DNA from: Pyropia yezoensis | Taxonomy: Eukaryota; Rhodophyta; Bangiophyceae; Bangiales; Bangiaceae | Direction: 5' to 3' | Assembly (NCBI GenBank): GCA_009829735.1 | Contig: CM020619.1 | Location: 28,608,063-28,672,062 of the forward strand | Length of the DNA stretch: 64,000 bases | Shown: in pieces, positions 23,378 to 35,493 of the stretch | How positions within the stretch are numbered: position 1 is the first letter of the stretch | Layout: each line of letters opens with the position of its first letter | The notes under the pieces: model-generated | Told to the model about the DNA's origin: nothing | The model's database searches: none | Seen by the model: the letters and a program-made list of their open reading frames with translations, nothing else | Made by a program: the position numbers and the translations under genes

Positions 23378-26300
23378 TTACAGTAGGCGTCGTCGCCTCA
23401 TGTAAGGCATGAGGAGTTGGCGGGGTACATTCGCCGCCTGTTCCCAGGTGGGTGAGTCGTATCCGACCCACATAACCTTCACGTACCAGGGTCCTGGTAG
23501 GTCCGGGTCGGTGTGTCCGACCACGCTCTCTACTTGGTATGGAATCCCATCCGGTCCCACCGGGTCATCTGACCGGTGGGTTGTAAGAGCTTCATGTAGC
23601 AACCCAGCCGGTACCGGCTGAGGCTGTTCCGGCTTCGGAGCAGGTGTGACATCATTCACACTGATGCGTTGGATCTCCGTATCGGAGTGTAAGATAACAG
23701 AGTGGTCATCTCTGTGGAGAATCTGGTACGGTCCCTTGACCGGTTGCATGAGCTTGTTCCCCCGGAAATTCTGGTGTCTGATGTAGACCCAGTCACCTGT
23801 TATCAGGGTAGCGTTGCGCACCCGTAACCGGGCGTCGAAGTTCTTCTTATATCGAAGTTGTGTTCTGTCAAGGGCACTTTTGAGCTTACGAATCATCCAC
23901 GATAGCTTGGCCAACCAAGCTAGGTGGATACGTTCGGCCGGTCGGCCCTTCGGTGTATCATACCGAGTGCACCTGCCTGGTGGCAGCGTCAGGTTACCGA
24001 CGCCTAGTGGCTTGACCCACTCCAGCGGAGCGATGTTTGTGCTCCGATGTGGCCTGGCATTGTATGCCAGGGTGAGTACGGACAGAAGCCTGTCCCAAGT
24101 GTTCGTGTGCTCGGCCACGTAGCACTGTAGCATCTTGACGATGGTGCGGTTGAACCGCTCTACCTGCCCGTTGGTTTGCGGGTGGTAGTCGGATGCCCGA
24201 CGTGGTTCGATGCCGAACATGCCCAGGACCTTAGTGCAGAATGCTGACGTAAGGTTTGCTCCGTTGTCGGAGAGGAGTTGCTTCATGACTCCGTATGCAC
24301 TGATCCAGTGGTCAACCACTGCGTTCATGATCGTGTATGCCGTATCATTCGGGATGGCTGCCGCTCGTGACAGCTTAGTGAAGCGGTCAGACATGACCAG
24401 GATGTACCTGTTCCCTTCTTCCGTTACCGGAAGTGGCCCGAGTATGTCGATAGCGACTTGCTCGTTGGGCCCATCGGGTGGGAATAGCTTCATGGCAGAC
24501 GCCTGCCTATGTAGACTCATGCGGTTACGCGCACAGGGGTGGCATCCCCGTACGTGGTCGACCACGTCGACGGCCATCGCTGGCCAGTAGAAGAACCTTC
24601 GCATTGCTGCGAACATACGTGAACCCCCCGGGTGTCCGGCTGTAGGGTTCTCGTGTTCTCGTTCCATGACGGCTTGCCGTAAGGACACGGGAACCACGAA
24701 TTGATGTCGTCCATCGGCGGGTGCCCGCCGGTATATGAGTCCGTCTTCGTTCTCGGAGAAGATGCCGGCCGTACCGGCCAGGAGGTTAGCGCGATGACGT
24801 CTACAGTCGTCGTCATTGGCTTGTGCCTCGCGGAAGTCCGCGAGGGTTAGTGGGCATGCTCGGTGTGCCATAGTATGGTCAACCATACCTTGGGTAGCGT
24901 TACCCACCATGCAGACCGGTACCACCGGGATGTCCTCGTCCACCGGGCGGGTATCCCCGCTCGGGGTGTCGAGTCGAGACAATGCGTCTCCGAGATGGTG
25001 GGTTGACCCAGCCTTATACACGGTACGGTAGTCGTGCTCGGCCATTTTTAGCCTCCATCGGGCTAGCCTCCCATGGCTATCGGAATCCTTGTCACCAAGG
25101 TTGAGGAGCCATCGTAGGGGTTCGTGGTCGGACCTCACGATGAACCTGGAGCCCTCCAGGTATGGACGGAGCAGTTGCACTGCCCATATAACTCCGAGGC
25201 ATTCACGCTCGGTGGCACTATAGTTACGCTCAGCCGGGTTGAGTGTCCGGCTGAAGTATCCTACCGGACGTAGGTCCGGGATAACGTTATCGGTACCGAT
25301 CAACGTCTCCCCCTGTAGCAGGGTGCATCCCACTTGGGTGTCGCACGCATCGACATCGATGACGAAGGTACCCCGTCGGTGCGGTAACGCAAGGACGGGT
25401 GGGGATAGTAGGACTCGCTTCAGCGACTCGAATGCCTCCTCTTCGCTAGGCGAAGGGGGTTGGAGTACCTTGGGCAGGGTACTGCTCGTAAGAACCGTTA
25501 ACGGTTTAGCTATCCGAGCGAAGTCCTTGACGAACCGTCGGTATACATTGCACATTCCCAGGAAGCTCTTGAGCTGCGTCTGGGTGTTAGGGAACCGGGC
25601 ATCCCGGAGTGCCCGGGTATTGGCTTCGAGTACCCCTAGTTTACCAGGGGTTATCTGGTGGCCCAGATACTCGACCGTCTGTTGGAAGAAGGCGCTCTTC
25701 TTCAGACGCAGGGTTACCCCGGCGTTCCTCAAGAGGGTGAGTACCTCGTCAACATGTTGCACATGGTCATCCATGTTACGCGAGAAGACGATGACGTCAT
25801 CGAGGTACACTAGGCAGTAACGCCACTTCACCCCCGACAGTATGATGTCGATAGCCCGCTGGAATGTAGCGGGGGCGTTGGACAATCCGAAGGGCATCCT
25901 TAGGAACTCGTACACTCCACTGTGACAAACGAATGCCGTCTTGGGGATATCCTCGTCCGCCACCGGGATCTGCCAGTATCCGGCATTGCAGTCGATGGTG
26001 GTAAACACCGTAGCTTCTCCCAGGGAGTCGATGCATTCATCCATCCTTGGTAAAGGGTATGAGTCCTTCTTGGTAACCAAGTTGAGGCGTCGATAATCGA
26101 TGCAAAACCGAGGGGTTTGATCCTTCTTCGGTACGATAACGACTGGGGCACCCCACTCCGACATCGAAGGTCGTATCACCTTCGCTTCCCTCATCCTCTT
26201 CACTTCTCCATCAACGATCTCTCGTTGCATAGGTCCCGCTCGGTGCGGTTGTGACCGGGCGGGGCGTGCGTCTGGTACGAGGTCAATACGATGTTGGGTT

Positions 26301-27544
26301 GCCCCAATGGTACCCAGGGCTCCGCCTGTCCACATGACGTCATGCTTTCTTAACATCCGTCGTACCCCTTCGGCTACGGAAGGGGGAAGGTGGTCGAGGT
26401 CAGCCTCGGCCAGTGCCTTCAATGCTTCTTGGTCCTTCGGCGGAATATCCGCCGGTAATGATGGTCGACTAGGCTTCCCGTCATCGGGTTGCTGTCGCTC
26501 GGTGGTCTCGGCGACCGCCAGTACTTCAAGTGGGTCCACTTGACCTTCCTTGTCAGGGGTAAGGATATCTCCTTCGTAGAGCTCGGCAATCCCGAGGATA
26601 GTTCCCTTCGGGAGGGTGACTGCCTTACGGCGATAATTCGCCATCACTAGGAGGGACGACCCTCCTGATGGGAGGTCTATGAGACCGTTGGCCATGGTCA
26701 ACCCATGGCGCTTGTACGTCCGCAAGTTGGACTTGACTCGGCAGATGCCTGCGAGGTCACAGTTAACCGGGAGGACTGTGTCCGACAACGGCTCAAAGCG
26801 AGTTCGCTTGGCCACCGGAAGTGTCTTCGGCTCGACACTTGCGTACACCTCAGCCAGGTTAACGTGGCTCCCTTGTAGCGTCAGGTCCCTGACGATAGCC
26901 GTGTGTCCTCGCTTCGTCCCGTCGGCTTCTTGAAGCTCGACGGTCCTCCGGCCTGGCCGGATTGCATCAACGTGAACGTCGATGAAGGTGCACCCCAGTA
27001 TGCAGGGCACCGATAGGGTCTCACACACCAGGAAGTCGACTTCCGTGGTGAGTTCCCCGATGGTAACCCGCAGCGACATCGCTGCGGTCGTACGAATGAG
27101 GCGACCATTCGCGTCCTTGATGGTGGGTCCCCGAGTCACTCTGACTCGCGGTTCCACTTGTCCGGGAGGGTATCCTTTCGGATAAGGTTGGGTCCAGCCC
27201 CTGTATCCAGTACAGGGTAGTACGATCGTGTCGACTGGGGGTCAACCCCCAGTGTGGCTGATACCTTGAAGTTCTCCAAGGTGAACAGTACGTGGCCTAC
27301 CCCGATATCCGGTGTAGCTCGGGCATCCTGGACAGGGCCCTTGGCTGGTTCAATTTGACGGGGCATCCCGTCCTCTCCTCCCAACCTTGGTGGTTGGTCA
27401 TCAATCCCCTGACGCCGTGTCGTCGGGGCCGGAAGGTGTACCCGGGGGTTGATGCGGCGTCGGCTCAACCGCGCTCTCCGTGGGGCTTTCCCCCGCGGTA
27501 CTCCGGGGTGGCTTGCCTGGGTTACCCCAGCGCCCCCCGGTCAT
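23378..27544 (-). pseudogene. pol: Pol of A-outer, right repeat copy
   Basis: Protease, RT (YLDD), RNase H, integrase and chromodomain parts can all be recognised over the same 4.17 kb as pol of A-inner. About one break is seen. It runs collinearly into the gag at 27,553 and the 5' LTR at 29,962, so this copy is firmly attached to the right end of A-outer. Confidence 0.88.
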
Positions 27545-27552
27545 CCTTCCTC

Positions 27553-29736
27553 TTACTCGTTTCCCGCCCTTGGTAGGGTGCTGTCCGCCGGGCGATCCGG
27601 CTGAGGAGGTGCCTCCTCGACGGCCAGTACTCCACCTGGAGCTGGCTGCCTACCCGGTGCGGGTCCGGGTGCTCTGGCGGGATACCCCCCGGTGGATGCC
27701 TTGCGGTGCGCCGCTGCCCGCCGAGACTCCTCGGGGATGAGTGGGCAGGAAGACACCCAGTGCTGGGGATCCCCACACAACATACATCCGGACGTGCCGG
27801 TCCCTCCTTGAGTTCGCATCGGGGTAGCCCCGTAGCTGCGGTTGCCTCCCTCGGACGCCCGAGTGCCTGCTCCCTGGTAGGCCTTGGGTCCTTGGGTCAA
27901 CCGGAACATGGACTCCCCCAACCCGTTGGGTCGGCCCGCAATCTGCGGAGGTGCCTCCGTACGTACTGCCCATGTAGGCAGGGGCTGGTAGGGGTTACCC
28001 GTAACCGGGGAGTACCCCGTAGTCCTCACATACGGGACGCGCCGTCCCGTTCCTTCGTTGACCTGGAACTGGGTTCCAGCCGGGGCGATGTACGCTACCG
28101 TACCGTGCTCATCAATCACCGGCGTCGCCGGTAGCAACAGGTGGCCCTGTTGATCAACTAGAGGTTCATCCTCGCCCGTAGGAGTATGTTCGGTCGCCAC
28201 CAGTACTGGTGCGGCCTTACGTTCCACCTTCTCTTGCCTCGGTACCGGGGTAAGACTGGGCTTGCCTCCCTCACCCTTGGGCTTCGGGGCCAAGGCACAC
28301 TCCGGGTGTAGAACCCGGTAGGCGTCCCCTAGGGACTTGCACATATGCATCAGTCGACTGAAGTTCGTCCGGGCCGTATTGGCTCCCCGAGCGGATATCC
28401 GCACGTAGTTGGGTACTCCTGCGAACAGGATGGCTCGTAGCTCCCCTTCTCCGAGGAGCTTCCCCAGCTCGTAGTCGAGCTCTTGGATCCGGCGTCCAAA
28501 CATCTCCTCATCCTCCCAGCTCTGGGCGGTGGCAGTGCGCAGGGCCCGGTAGTGGTCCTCGCACTTGTCCTCACTGAGGTAACTGCTCAGCAGCTCCCTG
28601 AGGATCCCACGGTAATCCATGGGGGTGGCCGCGACCCTCATTCCTGGCATCGGGGATGCCTGGCGAAGAATGCCTCGCACCCGTTCATCAACAAAGAACG
28701 GGAGGATCTCCAGGGCCAGCCCCTCGTTGACGAGCGCCTTGTCTGCGGCTGCCTTGAAGCTAGTCAAGAAGCCGATGACTGCCAACGGACGTCCGTTGGG
28801 GCCCCCGAACATAGGGACTCCCTTCATAAGGGTCTGCATAGAGCGGATCGCTCGGTGCGACGTATTACGCATCGATTCCGATACGGAGGTAGATCGGTCT
28901 TTCAAACGATAACGTTCGGGAGTCAGTACCGACCTGAAGACTTCGTTGACGATCTCCGTGTCAGCGTCCTGGATATCCAGTCGCTTAGCCAGTTGATGAG
29001 TAAACTCATCGGACTCCATCCGCTTCAGTAGGCTCGCAGTTACCTGCGCGGTCATAGCTTCCACCACTGAAGATGGTACTTCAGGCATCGGCACTTCGGG
29101 AACCCGAGTTGCCTGGCCTCCTTCGTCGTGGGGATACTGTGAGAGGGTACCCCCTCCGCCAATAACCGACTCTCCACCGGCGTAAGTATCCGCCGGGTCG
29201 TGTCCGTGGAGTCCGCTTCGGGTGCTCCGAGCGTATCGCTCCGTGTGGCTACGTTCCAACTCAGCCGACGAGTCGGATCCATACCCCGTTGTGTCCGGGG
29301 GCTGTCCAGGAGTAACAACACCGGGGTTAGCCCTGGTGGACTCCGAAAGTAGTCCGGCCGGTTCGAACCGTACTGGTGTGGGAGGAACACGACGGGGTCC
29401 CGTCGTGTGGCGTGTTGACATCAACACTGCCATCGCGTCCTCCGTCCGCTCCTGGCGAGCGTCGAGTCCGGAAAACCGGGCCTCGATGCGGGCCAATGAT
29501 GCCATCAGGGAATCCCCTGGTGAAGGAGGCGGCGGAGTGAGGTCGGTCGACGACAGTTGAGGCGGGCCCCCGCCTCCTGCCGTCCGAGCCGTGCCAAACG
29601 TCGATCCGGCACCTGAGAGCATTGGCGTCTCAATGTTGTCGATCGGGTTCCCGATCTCGGTTCCCGTAGTCACCTCCGGGGTCGGCGTCGACGCCGATCC
29701 GTCATCTTGAACGTTCCCCGTCTCTTGGGTAGACAT
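27553..29736 (-). CDS. gag: Gag of A-outer, right repeat copy
   Basis: An open frame of 727 codons from the ATG at 29,736-29,734, the same length as gag of A-inner. It has a Ser/Thr/Pro-rich N-terminal third, a capsid-like helical region and a CCHC knuckle CMLCGDPQHWVSSC near the end. It differs from A-inner by scattered substitutions only. It lies 8 bases before pol in element orientation, in another frame. Confidence 0.9.
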   Translation of the reverse strand: MSTQETGNVQDDGSASTPTPEVTTGTEIGNPIDNIETPMLSGAGSTFGTARTAGGGGPPQLSSTDLTPPPPSPGDSLMASLARIEARFSGLDARQERTEDAMAVLMSTRHTTGPRRVPPTPVRFEPAGLLSESTRANPGVVTPGQPPDTTGYGSDSSAELERSHTERYARSTRSGLHGHDPADTYAGGESVIGGGGTLSQYPHDEGGQATRVPEVPMPEVPSSVVEAMTAQVTASLLKRMESDEFTHQLAKRLDIQDADTEIVNEVFRSVLTPERYRLKDRSTSVSESMRNTSHRAIRSMQTLMKGVPMFGGPNGRPLAVIGFLTSFKAAADKALVNEGLALEILPFFVDERVRGILRQASPMPGMRVAATPMDYRGILRELLSSYLSEDKCEDHYRALRTATAQSWEDEEMFGRRIQELDYELGKLLGEGELRAILFAGVPNYVRISARGANTARTNFSRLMHMCKSLGDAYRVLHPECALAPKPKGEGGKPSLTPVPRQEKVERKAAPVLVATEHTPTGEDEPLVDQQGHLLLPATPVIDEHGTVAYIAPAGTQFQVNEGTGRRVPYVRTTGYSPVTGNPYQPLPTWAVRTEAPPQIAGRPNGLGESMFRLTQGPKAYQGAGTRASEGGNRSYGATPMRTQGGTGTSGCMLCGDPQHWVSSCPLIPEESRRAAAHRKASTGGYPARAPGPAPGRQPAPGGVLAVEEAPPQPDRPADSTLPRAGNE

Positions 29737-29942
29737 AGTCACAATCAGTCAACCGACGTAAAAATCACCACGAATAAGAGAGCGAGGGGGTAGATTGGGG
29801 AGAGTAACAGTAGATCACCGTCACAGGTAAAAACTCAACACAATCGATCAGGTCGCAACACCACGAGTACAAGAAAAGGACCGGATCCCGATCCGTGTGC
29901 CAGGGCCGAAGACGGCGTCACCACAAGGGTGACGGAAACCCG

Positions 29943-29960
29943 TCCCCTGCTGCTCCACCA
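29943..29960 (-). other. Primer-binding site of A-outer
   Basis: The complement of the 18-base TGGTGGAGCAGCAGGGGA, one base from the 5' LTR at 29,962. It is identical to the site in A-inner. Confidence 0.85.
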
Positions 29961-29961
29961 A

Positions 29962-30324
29962 TGTAGCACAATAGGGATCCGTCGCACGTCCACTCTCAGG
30001 GAACACTCACCAAGGGTGATCGGCACCAACGTCACCGGGAGGCCAAGGTTGCTGTCCTTGGAGCGCAAGCCACGGGACCAAGATGGGAGCCCAAATAGGA
30101 GGGGTTTGTTGTTCTACCTTGGCCGGCGGTGGATTCGCCGCCGGCTCCCACGTTATAAACCCTCGGAGACACTACTGACTACCCTCCACCCCAAGATGCA
30201 AGTCCCTCTGGTCATACGTAACTTACAGATACCGTGACCAGTACGAACTATCAAATTGAAAGTTAAGGGTTAGAAGTAGCCCCCCTAATATTAGGGTTAC
30301 AATACGGCCAACGATATTGCTACA
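29962..30324 (-). repeat. 5' LTR of A-outer
   Basis: A 363-bp LTR, partner of 1,072-1,434 with about 7 differences, directly followed by the target duplication AGTGG (30,325-30,329). Confidence 0.93.
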
Positions 30325-30506
30325 AGTGGGATGGAACTCCCCCCTTCCTTGTCTTTGAGTTTTTTCGTCGTTTCATAAAATCCTGTGACGTCAATGCCAT
30401 AAGTGAGGGGTAGGCATTCTATATGCTGCAGGAGCTCACCAAGGGCGGCCTTCGAACGGAGATTATCTCCGTCATGCCCAGTTCCTCAAGTGGAGGGGCT
30501 GGTGAG

Positions 30507-31077
30507 TGTAGCGTCCCTTGCCCTCACTTGGCGCCGACCCGGGATGGGAACCAGAGGGCACCAGGTGCCAGGACACGCCCGCCGTGTGGGGATCGTTGGC
30601 GGCCGTGGCCCGTGCCCGGCACTGGGATGTGGTGGCCTACGCTACCCACACGTGAGAGAGGGACTTCTGATGGGTTTTTACATATTTGTGAGGGACTTGG
30701 TTTGAGAGAATTTGAGTGTGATTCGTGAGGGAGAATAGAATGAGTAGTGATAGTGGCCCCCGACCTGACGAGGTTAGACTCGGGTCGGGGCCGCTCGGGG
30801 GTAGGGGGGGGGCTACCTGGCCAAGGTGCCGAGGCTCCCCCAGGTGCGCGTTAAGAGGGACAGCGAGGCGCCCTTGGCCCGCGCTCTCAGGGAAGAAGAC
30901 AACTGCGCGTTTGCTTTTCGCTTCCCCGTGTGCACTACCGTGCGTATCTGTTGGCTCTGCCACCAGGCACGTGAGGCAACAGGCATACCACGCTCGCAGA
31001 TTCTCTTTCTGTGTTACCTGTCCCTTTCCCCCGAGAGATACTGACACGTGTCTGAGAGGATCGAGTTTTATGCCACA
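30507..31077 (+). repeat. Solo LTR of family C
   Basis: A 571-bp sequence from TGTAGCGTCCC to TTTATGCCACA, flanked by a perfect 5-bp target duplication GTGAG (30,502-30,506 and 31,078-31,082). It interrupts otherwise continuous family-B gag. It is homologous over its length, in reverse, to the LTR at 50,994-51,563. No internal sequence lies beside it, so it is a solo LTR left by LTR-LTR recombination. Confidence 0.85.
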
Positions 31078-31764
31078 GTGAGGTGACGTCCGACTGGGAG
31101 CACATCAACTGGTTGTTGAGGGCTACGGTTGACAAAGCCGCGTTGGCTTCTCAAGTCGAGGAGTTTACGGAGGCACACCAGGAGTAGAATGAGCACGAGT
31201 TGTCCTCCGCGGACCGTGTCGGTAAGCTCAACAATCTCTGTGGCATTCTTCGCCCACAAGCTGCTGTGAAGAGTCGCTTTATGGATGGCCTCCATTGGTC
31301 CGTCCGTATGGAGACCCGGGAGCATAATACCTCCCGGGCGACACTGGCCGAGTTGGCCACGTTCGCCTACCCGCAGAGGTGAGGCTTACCGCAATTTGCG
31401 AAATGAGCAGCGCCAGGAACGGCAGGCCGAGTTGGCCAAGGAGAGAGAGGAGGCTCACAAAGCCAAAGAGCTACGAGAGGCTCGCCGAATCCGTAAGAAT
31501 AAGGTGGCGGCCGCTGAGGGAACTTCCCAAGGCAGCCTCTCGGGCTCCGAATTCGGGAAGACTCCCCTGAGAACGGAGAATCGGTTTTGGAACGGCAACT
31601 CTGATGGACACTGAGCATACGACTGCCATATGTTGAGTAAACGCATTCAACAACTTGTCAAGAATGCGAGTAAGAAGTCGGCTGCTGGTGAAGTACGCTC
31701 GCGCCGTGAGAAAGGTACGCGGCCGGTGGTGGCTGTGTCCACACCCCCGGCGAAAGAGGCGGTG

Positions 31765-32127
31765 TGTAGCAATATGGTTGGCCGTATTGTGACCTTAACA
31801 TTAGGGGGGCTACTTCTAACCCTTAACGTTCAATTTGGGAGTCCGTTTTGGTCACGGTATCTATAAGTTACGTATGACCAGAGGGACTTGCATCTTGGGG
31901 TGGAGGGTAGTTAGTAGTGTCTCCGAGGGTTTATAACGAGGGGGCCGGCGGCGAATCCACCGCCGGCCAAGGTAGAACAACAAACCCCTCCCATTTGGGC
32001 TCCCATCTTGGTCCCGTGGCTTGCGCTCCAAGGACAGCAACCTTGGCCTCCCGGTGACGTTGGTGCCGATCCCCCTTGGTGAGTGTTCCCTGAGAGTGGA
32101 CGTGCAGCGGATACCTATTGTGCTACA
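31765..32127 (+). repeat. Solo LTR of family A in B0 gag
   Basis: A 363-bp family-A LTR from TGTAGCAATATGG to CTATTGTGCTACA. The 5-mer GGCGG stands at 31,758-31,762 and 32,128-32,132, the left copy being two bases away from the LTR. The flanks are continuous family-B gag (compare about 40,180 in B2). No internal region is present. Confidence 0.87.
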
Positions 32128-34684
32128 GGCGGACGCGTCGTCCTCGGATTGGTCATCCTCCCGTTGGCCTTCTGACTCTGATAGCGAGTCGGCGGGAAAC
32201 GAGTAACCGCTGGAGCTGGTCGTCCGAAGCTCACTGCGGCAGCCTCGGCCAAGTGGGTCAAGAGGACGAATCAACCCTGTCGCATACTGTGCCGACCCAA
32301 AGGGGTCCGCCCACCTCGGGTAGGACTGCCGCAGAACGTAAGCCCACGTCGGGTCATCGCTGTGCTGACCGGAGAGAAATTCCAGGATGTTGGCCGGGTG
32401 CAACTAGCCACAGGCCGTGCGTGTCTTGCCCGTCTCGCACTGGCCACTGGCTCAGGCGCTTCCTTGATACGCCAGTCCCTGCTGCCTAAAGAGGTGGAAC
32501 TCCAACGTTGGAGGTCGAAGGCCAACTATATGATCGACATCAATGGTGGGATGCTTCCCATAGTTGGTGCCGTGACCATGCCAATTTGGGTAGGGTCTCA
32601 TGAGGTCAAGGTAACCTACGGTGTAGTCGGGAATATGTCGGTACCCCTGCTTCTGGGCACCCCCTATGTTGTGACACAAGTGCCTTTGATTTGTGGACCC
32701 GAGTATTGGGTCAACTTGATGAATGGGGAAACTATCTCCATCCTTGAGAAGGAGAAGTCTGTGGCTCCTGTGACAGTATCACAGTCGGAGCCTGTTTGAT
32801 CTGTGAGAGAAGGGTTTACTGCTACCTTGCGGCTGGCGCCCTTCAAATTTGACATTGACTACCGTCCCGGCAGGCAACATGCCTTGGCCAAAGGTCTGTT
32901 TCGAGTACCTACCGAGAGGCAGGACACGAACCTAATCGATGAGGACATACCTATCGTGGGGGTGGTCACGAGTTCGCGTCAAGCGTCGAACCCCGTGGCG
33001 CCAGGGAACAAGAACTACTTGCTCCTGTCAGTAGACGTGGTCGTACAGGCCCTGGCCGATGATTTCTTCTGGAAGTCGCAGAGGGAGGCGCTTGACGCAG
33101 CGGCGGAGACACGGTTCTTCATCGGAGACGATGGCCTCCTCTTGAGGAGTGGAACAATTCAGGGGACTGAACACCACATTGTCCCCGCATCCCTCAAGGA
33201 CAGTATCCTTGAGCGGGAGCATAATGCTCCTACAGGTGGACACCTTGGGTCTAGTAAGCTTTACCAGACCCTGAGGCCCCGGCACCACTGGCCCTCGATC
33301 GTGGTGGACGTCTACAGTTGGGTAGCTGCCTGCACAAGTTGTGCGCAGTACCGCCTCATGAAACGGCGGCCCACTGCGGCCATGCTGCGTTTTCCGGCTA
33401 AAGAGTCCTTTGCCGCGTTGGCAATGAAAATCCTTGTGCCCCTGCCAGTGACCGAGGATGGCAACCAGTACCTCCTGGTCATCTGCGATCGCTTCACGAA
33501 GCTTACGCAAGCGATCCCACTGGCAGAGATCACGGCCATGTCGGTCGTTTCAGCCTGCTTAGATCACTGGGTTGCCGCGCATGGCATTCCAGGCAGTACG
33601 CCATCGGACAACGGATCTCAACTTGCGTCCGTACTGTTTCAGGGAGTGCTGGATGTGTTGGGGGTTAAGGCAAACTATGCCACCCCCTACCACCCACAAA
33701 GTAATGGGCAGGTGGAGCGCTTCAACAAAACTATTGTTCGGCAACTGCGCCAGTATGTGCGCGAGCACGTGAAAACGTGCGACCAATACATTTCTCATTT
33801 GACTGCAGCCTACAATTTGCAGGTTCACTCTTCTACGGGGGAAGCACCCCTCGCTTTTGTGACTCTGCGCCGTGTGAGGTCTATTGCTGTACAGCGGCCG
33901 CTCCCAAGTAGGGAGGCCGGTGGCGGGACACTTACTCCTACTAAGAGTAAGGTGGAGTTCGCTGATAGGCTCGAGAAGCTCATCCCTAAAGTTAGGGCTG
34001 AGATGGACAAAGCTCAGAAGCGCTACAAGCGTACTGTCGACAAGAGGGTACGTTACCACAAGCAAGTCCCCGAGAAGGGCGACTAGGTGCTGACACATTC
34101 GCATACCCCAACTAGGGGTGATCTTCTGTTTCAAACGAAAGGACGATACCAAGTCCTTCGTACGGATGGGCGACGGTTCACCATCGAAAGTGACGATGGG
34201 ATCCGTACAGTACACGGACAGGACGTGGTAAAAGTTGCACCACCTCCTCCAGGCGACCCGACTTGGGCGCGTGCGCTCAAGGAGTTCTGTCTGCATTCGC
34301 TGCCTGGGGCCAAGCAGGGTCCACAGGCGTACGTGTTCGACAAGTTCGTCGAGCAAGGGTGGGATGATGATACTAACGGCCTCATGTTGAGGTTGCGCTG
34401 GTTTGGCTACCGCGCCAAAGACGATACATGGGAATGTGTGGAGGACCTCGCCGCTGAGAAGGTCCGGGCTTGCTGCGCCCGGAATGACATCGACCCAGAT
34501 TGCCCCTCCTCAACGTGAGGGTAGGCCAAGTGGTCGTGCCAAAGGAGTGCTTCAAGTCGAAGATGTACGCAAATGGGCTTTTAACTAAAGCCCTAACCCT
34601 CCCACTCTCACAACAAGGGCAGCTGTTCACTAGGCAAGTATGCTAGACTCCCAACCACCCCAACCCTCGCCCTCACGTGAAGGC

Positions 34685-35155
34685 TGTGGCAAAAACCACT
34701 TACACACACGGCACCCAAGTTGGGGCGGTGTACAAGGGCTGCCTCCCGTGTCGGGGGAACCGGAAGAAGTGCATGTCGCACAAACTCTGTCCCTGTTGTC
34801 GGGCAAGCCCCCCACTGACAAACAAGAGGATGGTGTGTGGTCCAACAGTTTCTTGGTCGGGACGGGGAAGCAGGGCCAAGCCCCGCTTTCCCTCCCCTTA
34901 TCCCCCCAGGGTCCCCTCAGAATCTCGCCACTCAGAATCTCCCACCCCAGCACCTGCCCACCGGGCCACAAGAAAATTCAAGACGATAAAAATGCAGAAA
35001 ACCCTGAAATCCAAGTTGGATTTACTACTAAGCTAACTATCTCAAACTTAGGGAACATGGACCCAAATGCAGGGGGAGGAACGGATCAGGCTAGTGGCCT
35101 GCCGCCCCTTGCATGGCACGTGTTGCCCCCCTACCTGGGGGTCAATACTGCCACA
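34685..35155 (-). repeat. Family-B LTR, left end of B1
   Basis: A 471-bp LTR in minus orientation with inverted ends TGTGGCA and TGCCACA. The complement of the family-B polypurine tract (CTCCCCTCTCCTC) follows at 35,156, so this is a 3' LTR. It is inserted near the end of the antisense ORF region of B0. Confidence 0.9.
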
Positions 35156-35493
35156 CTCCCCTCTCCTCAGTTCCGACCGACCCGGTCGGCCCTGTGAGGG
35201 GGTGCGCAAACGCACGTCTCGGCGTTGGGGGCGCGACTTGCTGTCCCCCCTTGAGTACGTAACGCGGATGTGAAAGCGGTCACGTTGACCGCCCCTCTCC
35301 TCAAGCTTGCCCACTCGGCAGCTTGCTCTTCCCGGTTCGCACTTCACCATCACCACCACCTCCCCTTCACCTTCCACTGGGCCGCCCCACGCTGGGGAGG
35401 CCACCCGTATACCCACGATCCGAGTCCCCCTCAACTCGAGGCGGGTCTCGTGCCGCTGTAGCCAGGGCGTCTCCCCCCAACTTGGGGAGAGCC

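Larger units (their letters stand above)
1072..30324 (-). mobile_element. Family-A Ty3/Gypsy chromovirus, outer copy (A-outer), minus strand
   Basis: Two 363-bp LTRs in minus orientation (1,072-1,434 and 29,962-30,324) bound this insertion. The 5-bp sequence AGTGG lies directly outside both ends, which identifies a target-site duplication in family-B gag. Read on the minus strand, the order is 5' LTR, primer-binding site, gag, pol, then an ORF on the opposite strand, a polypurine tract and the 3' LTR. A-inner is inserted inside the antisense ORF. I see about 7 differences between the two LTRs, so it is older than A-inner. The span contains a 500-N gap and an approximately 7.2-kb repeat that probably is an assembly duplication. 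Removing A-inner and one repeat copy leaves about 10.7 kb, close to the length of A-inner. Broken, with several breaks. Confidence 0.9.
30325..34684 (+). mobile_element. Family-B Gypsy remnant B0, remaining pieces (gag, pol)
   Basis: B0 resumes after A-outer. Gag sequence, aligned to 39,325-40,255 of B2, is split by a family-C solo LTR (30,507-31,077) and a family-A solo LTR (31,765-32,127). Pol follows, with a protease-like part at about 32,360-32,800, the end of RNase H, the integrase (SDNGSQL, NGQVERFNKT) to about 34,080, and a chromodomain-like end (LMLRLRWFGY, DDTWECVEDL) to 34,518. The start of the antisense-ORF region is reached at 34,684, where the composite B1 begins. The copy is much degraded, with many breaks, and is the oldest element in the cluster by nesting. 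Confidence 0.85.

Noticed and set aside
14852-29749. A real tandem duplication of half an element
   Set aside because: Not excluded, but the gap placement, crowding of differences at the gap and element length all favour an assembly artefact.
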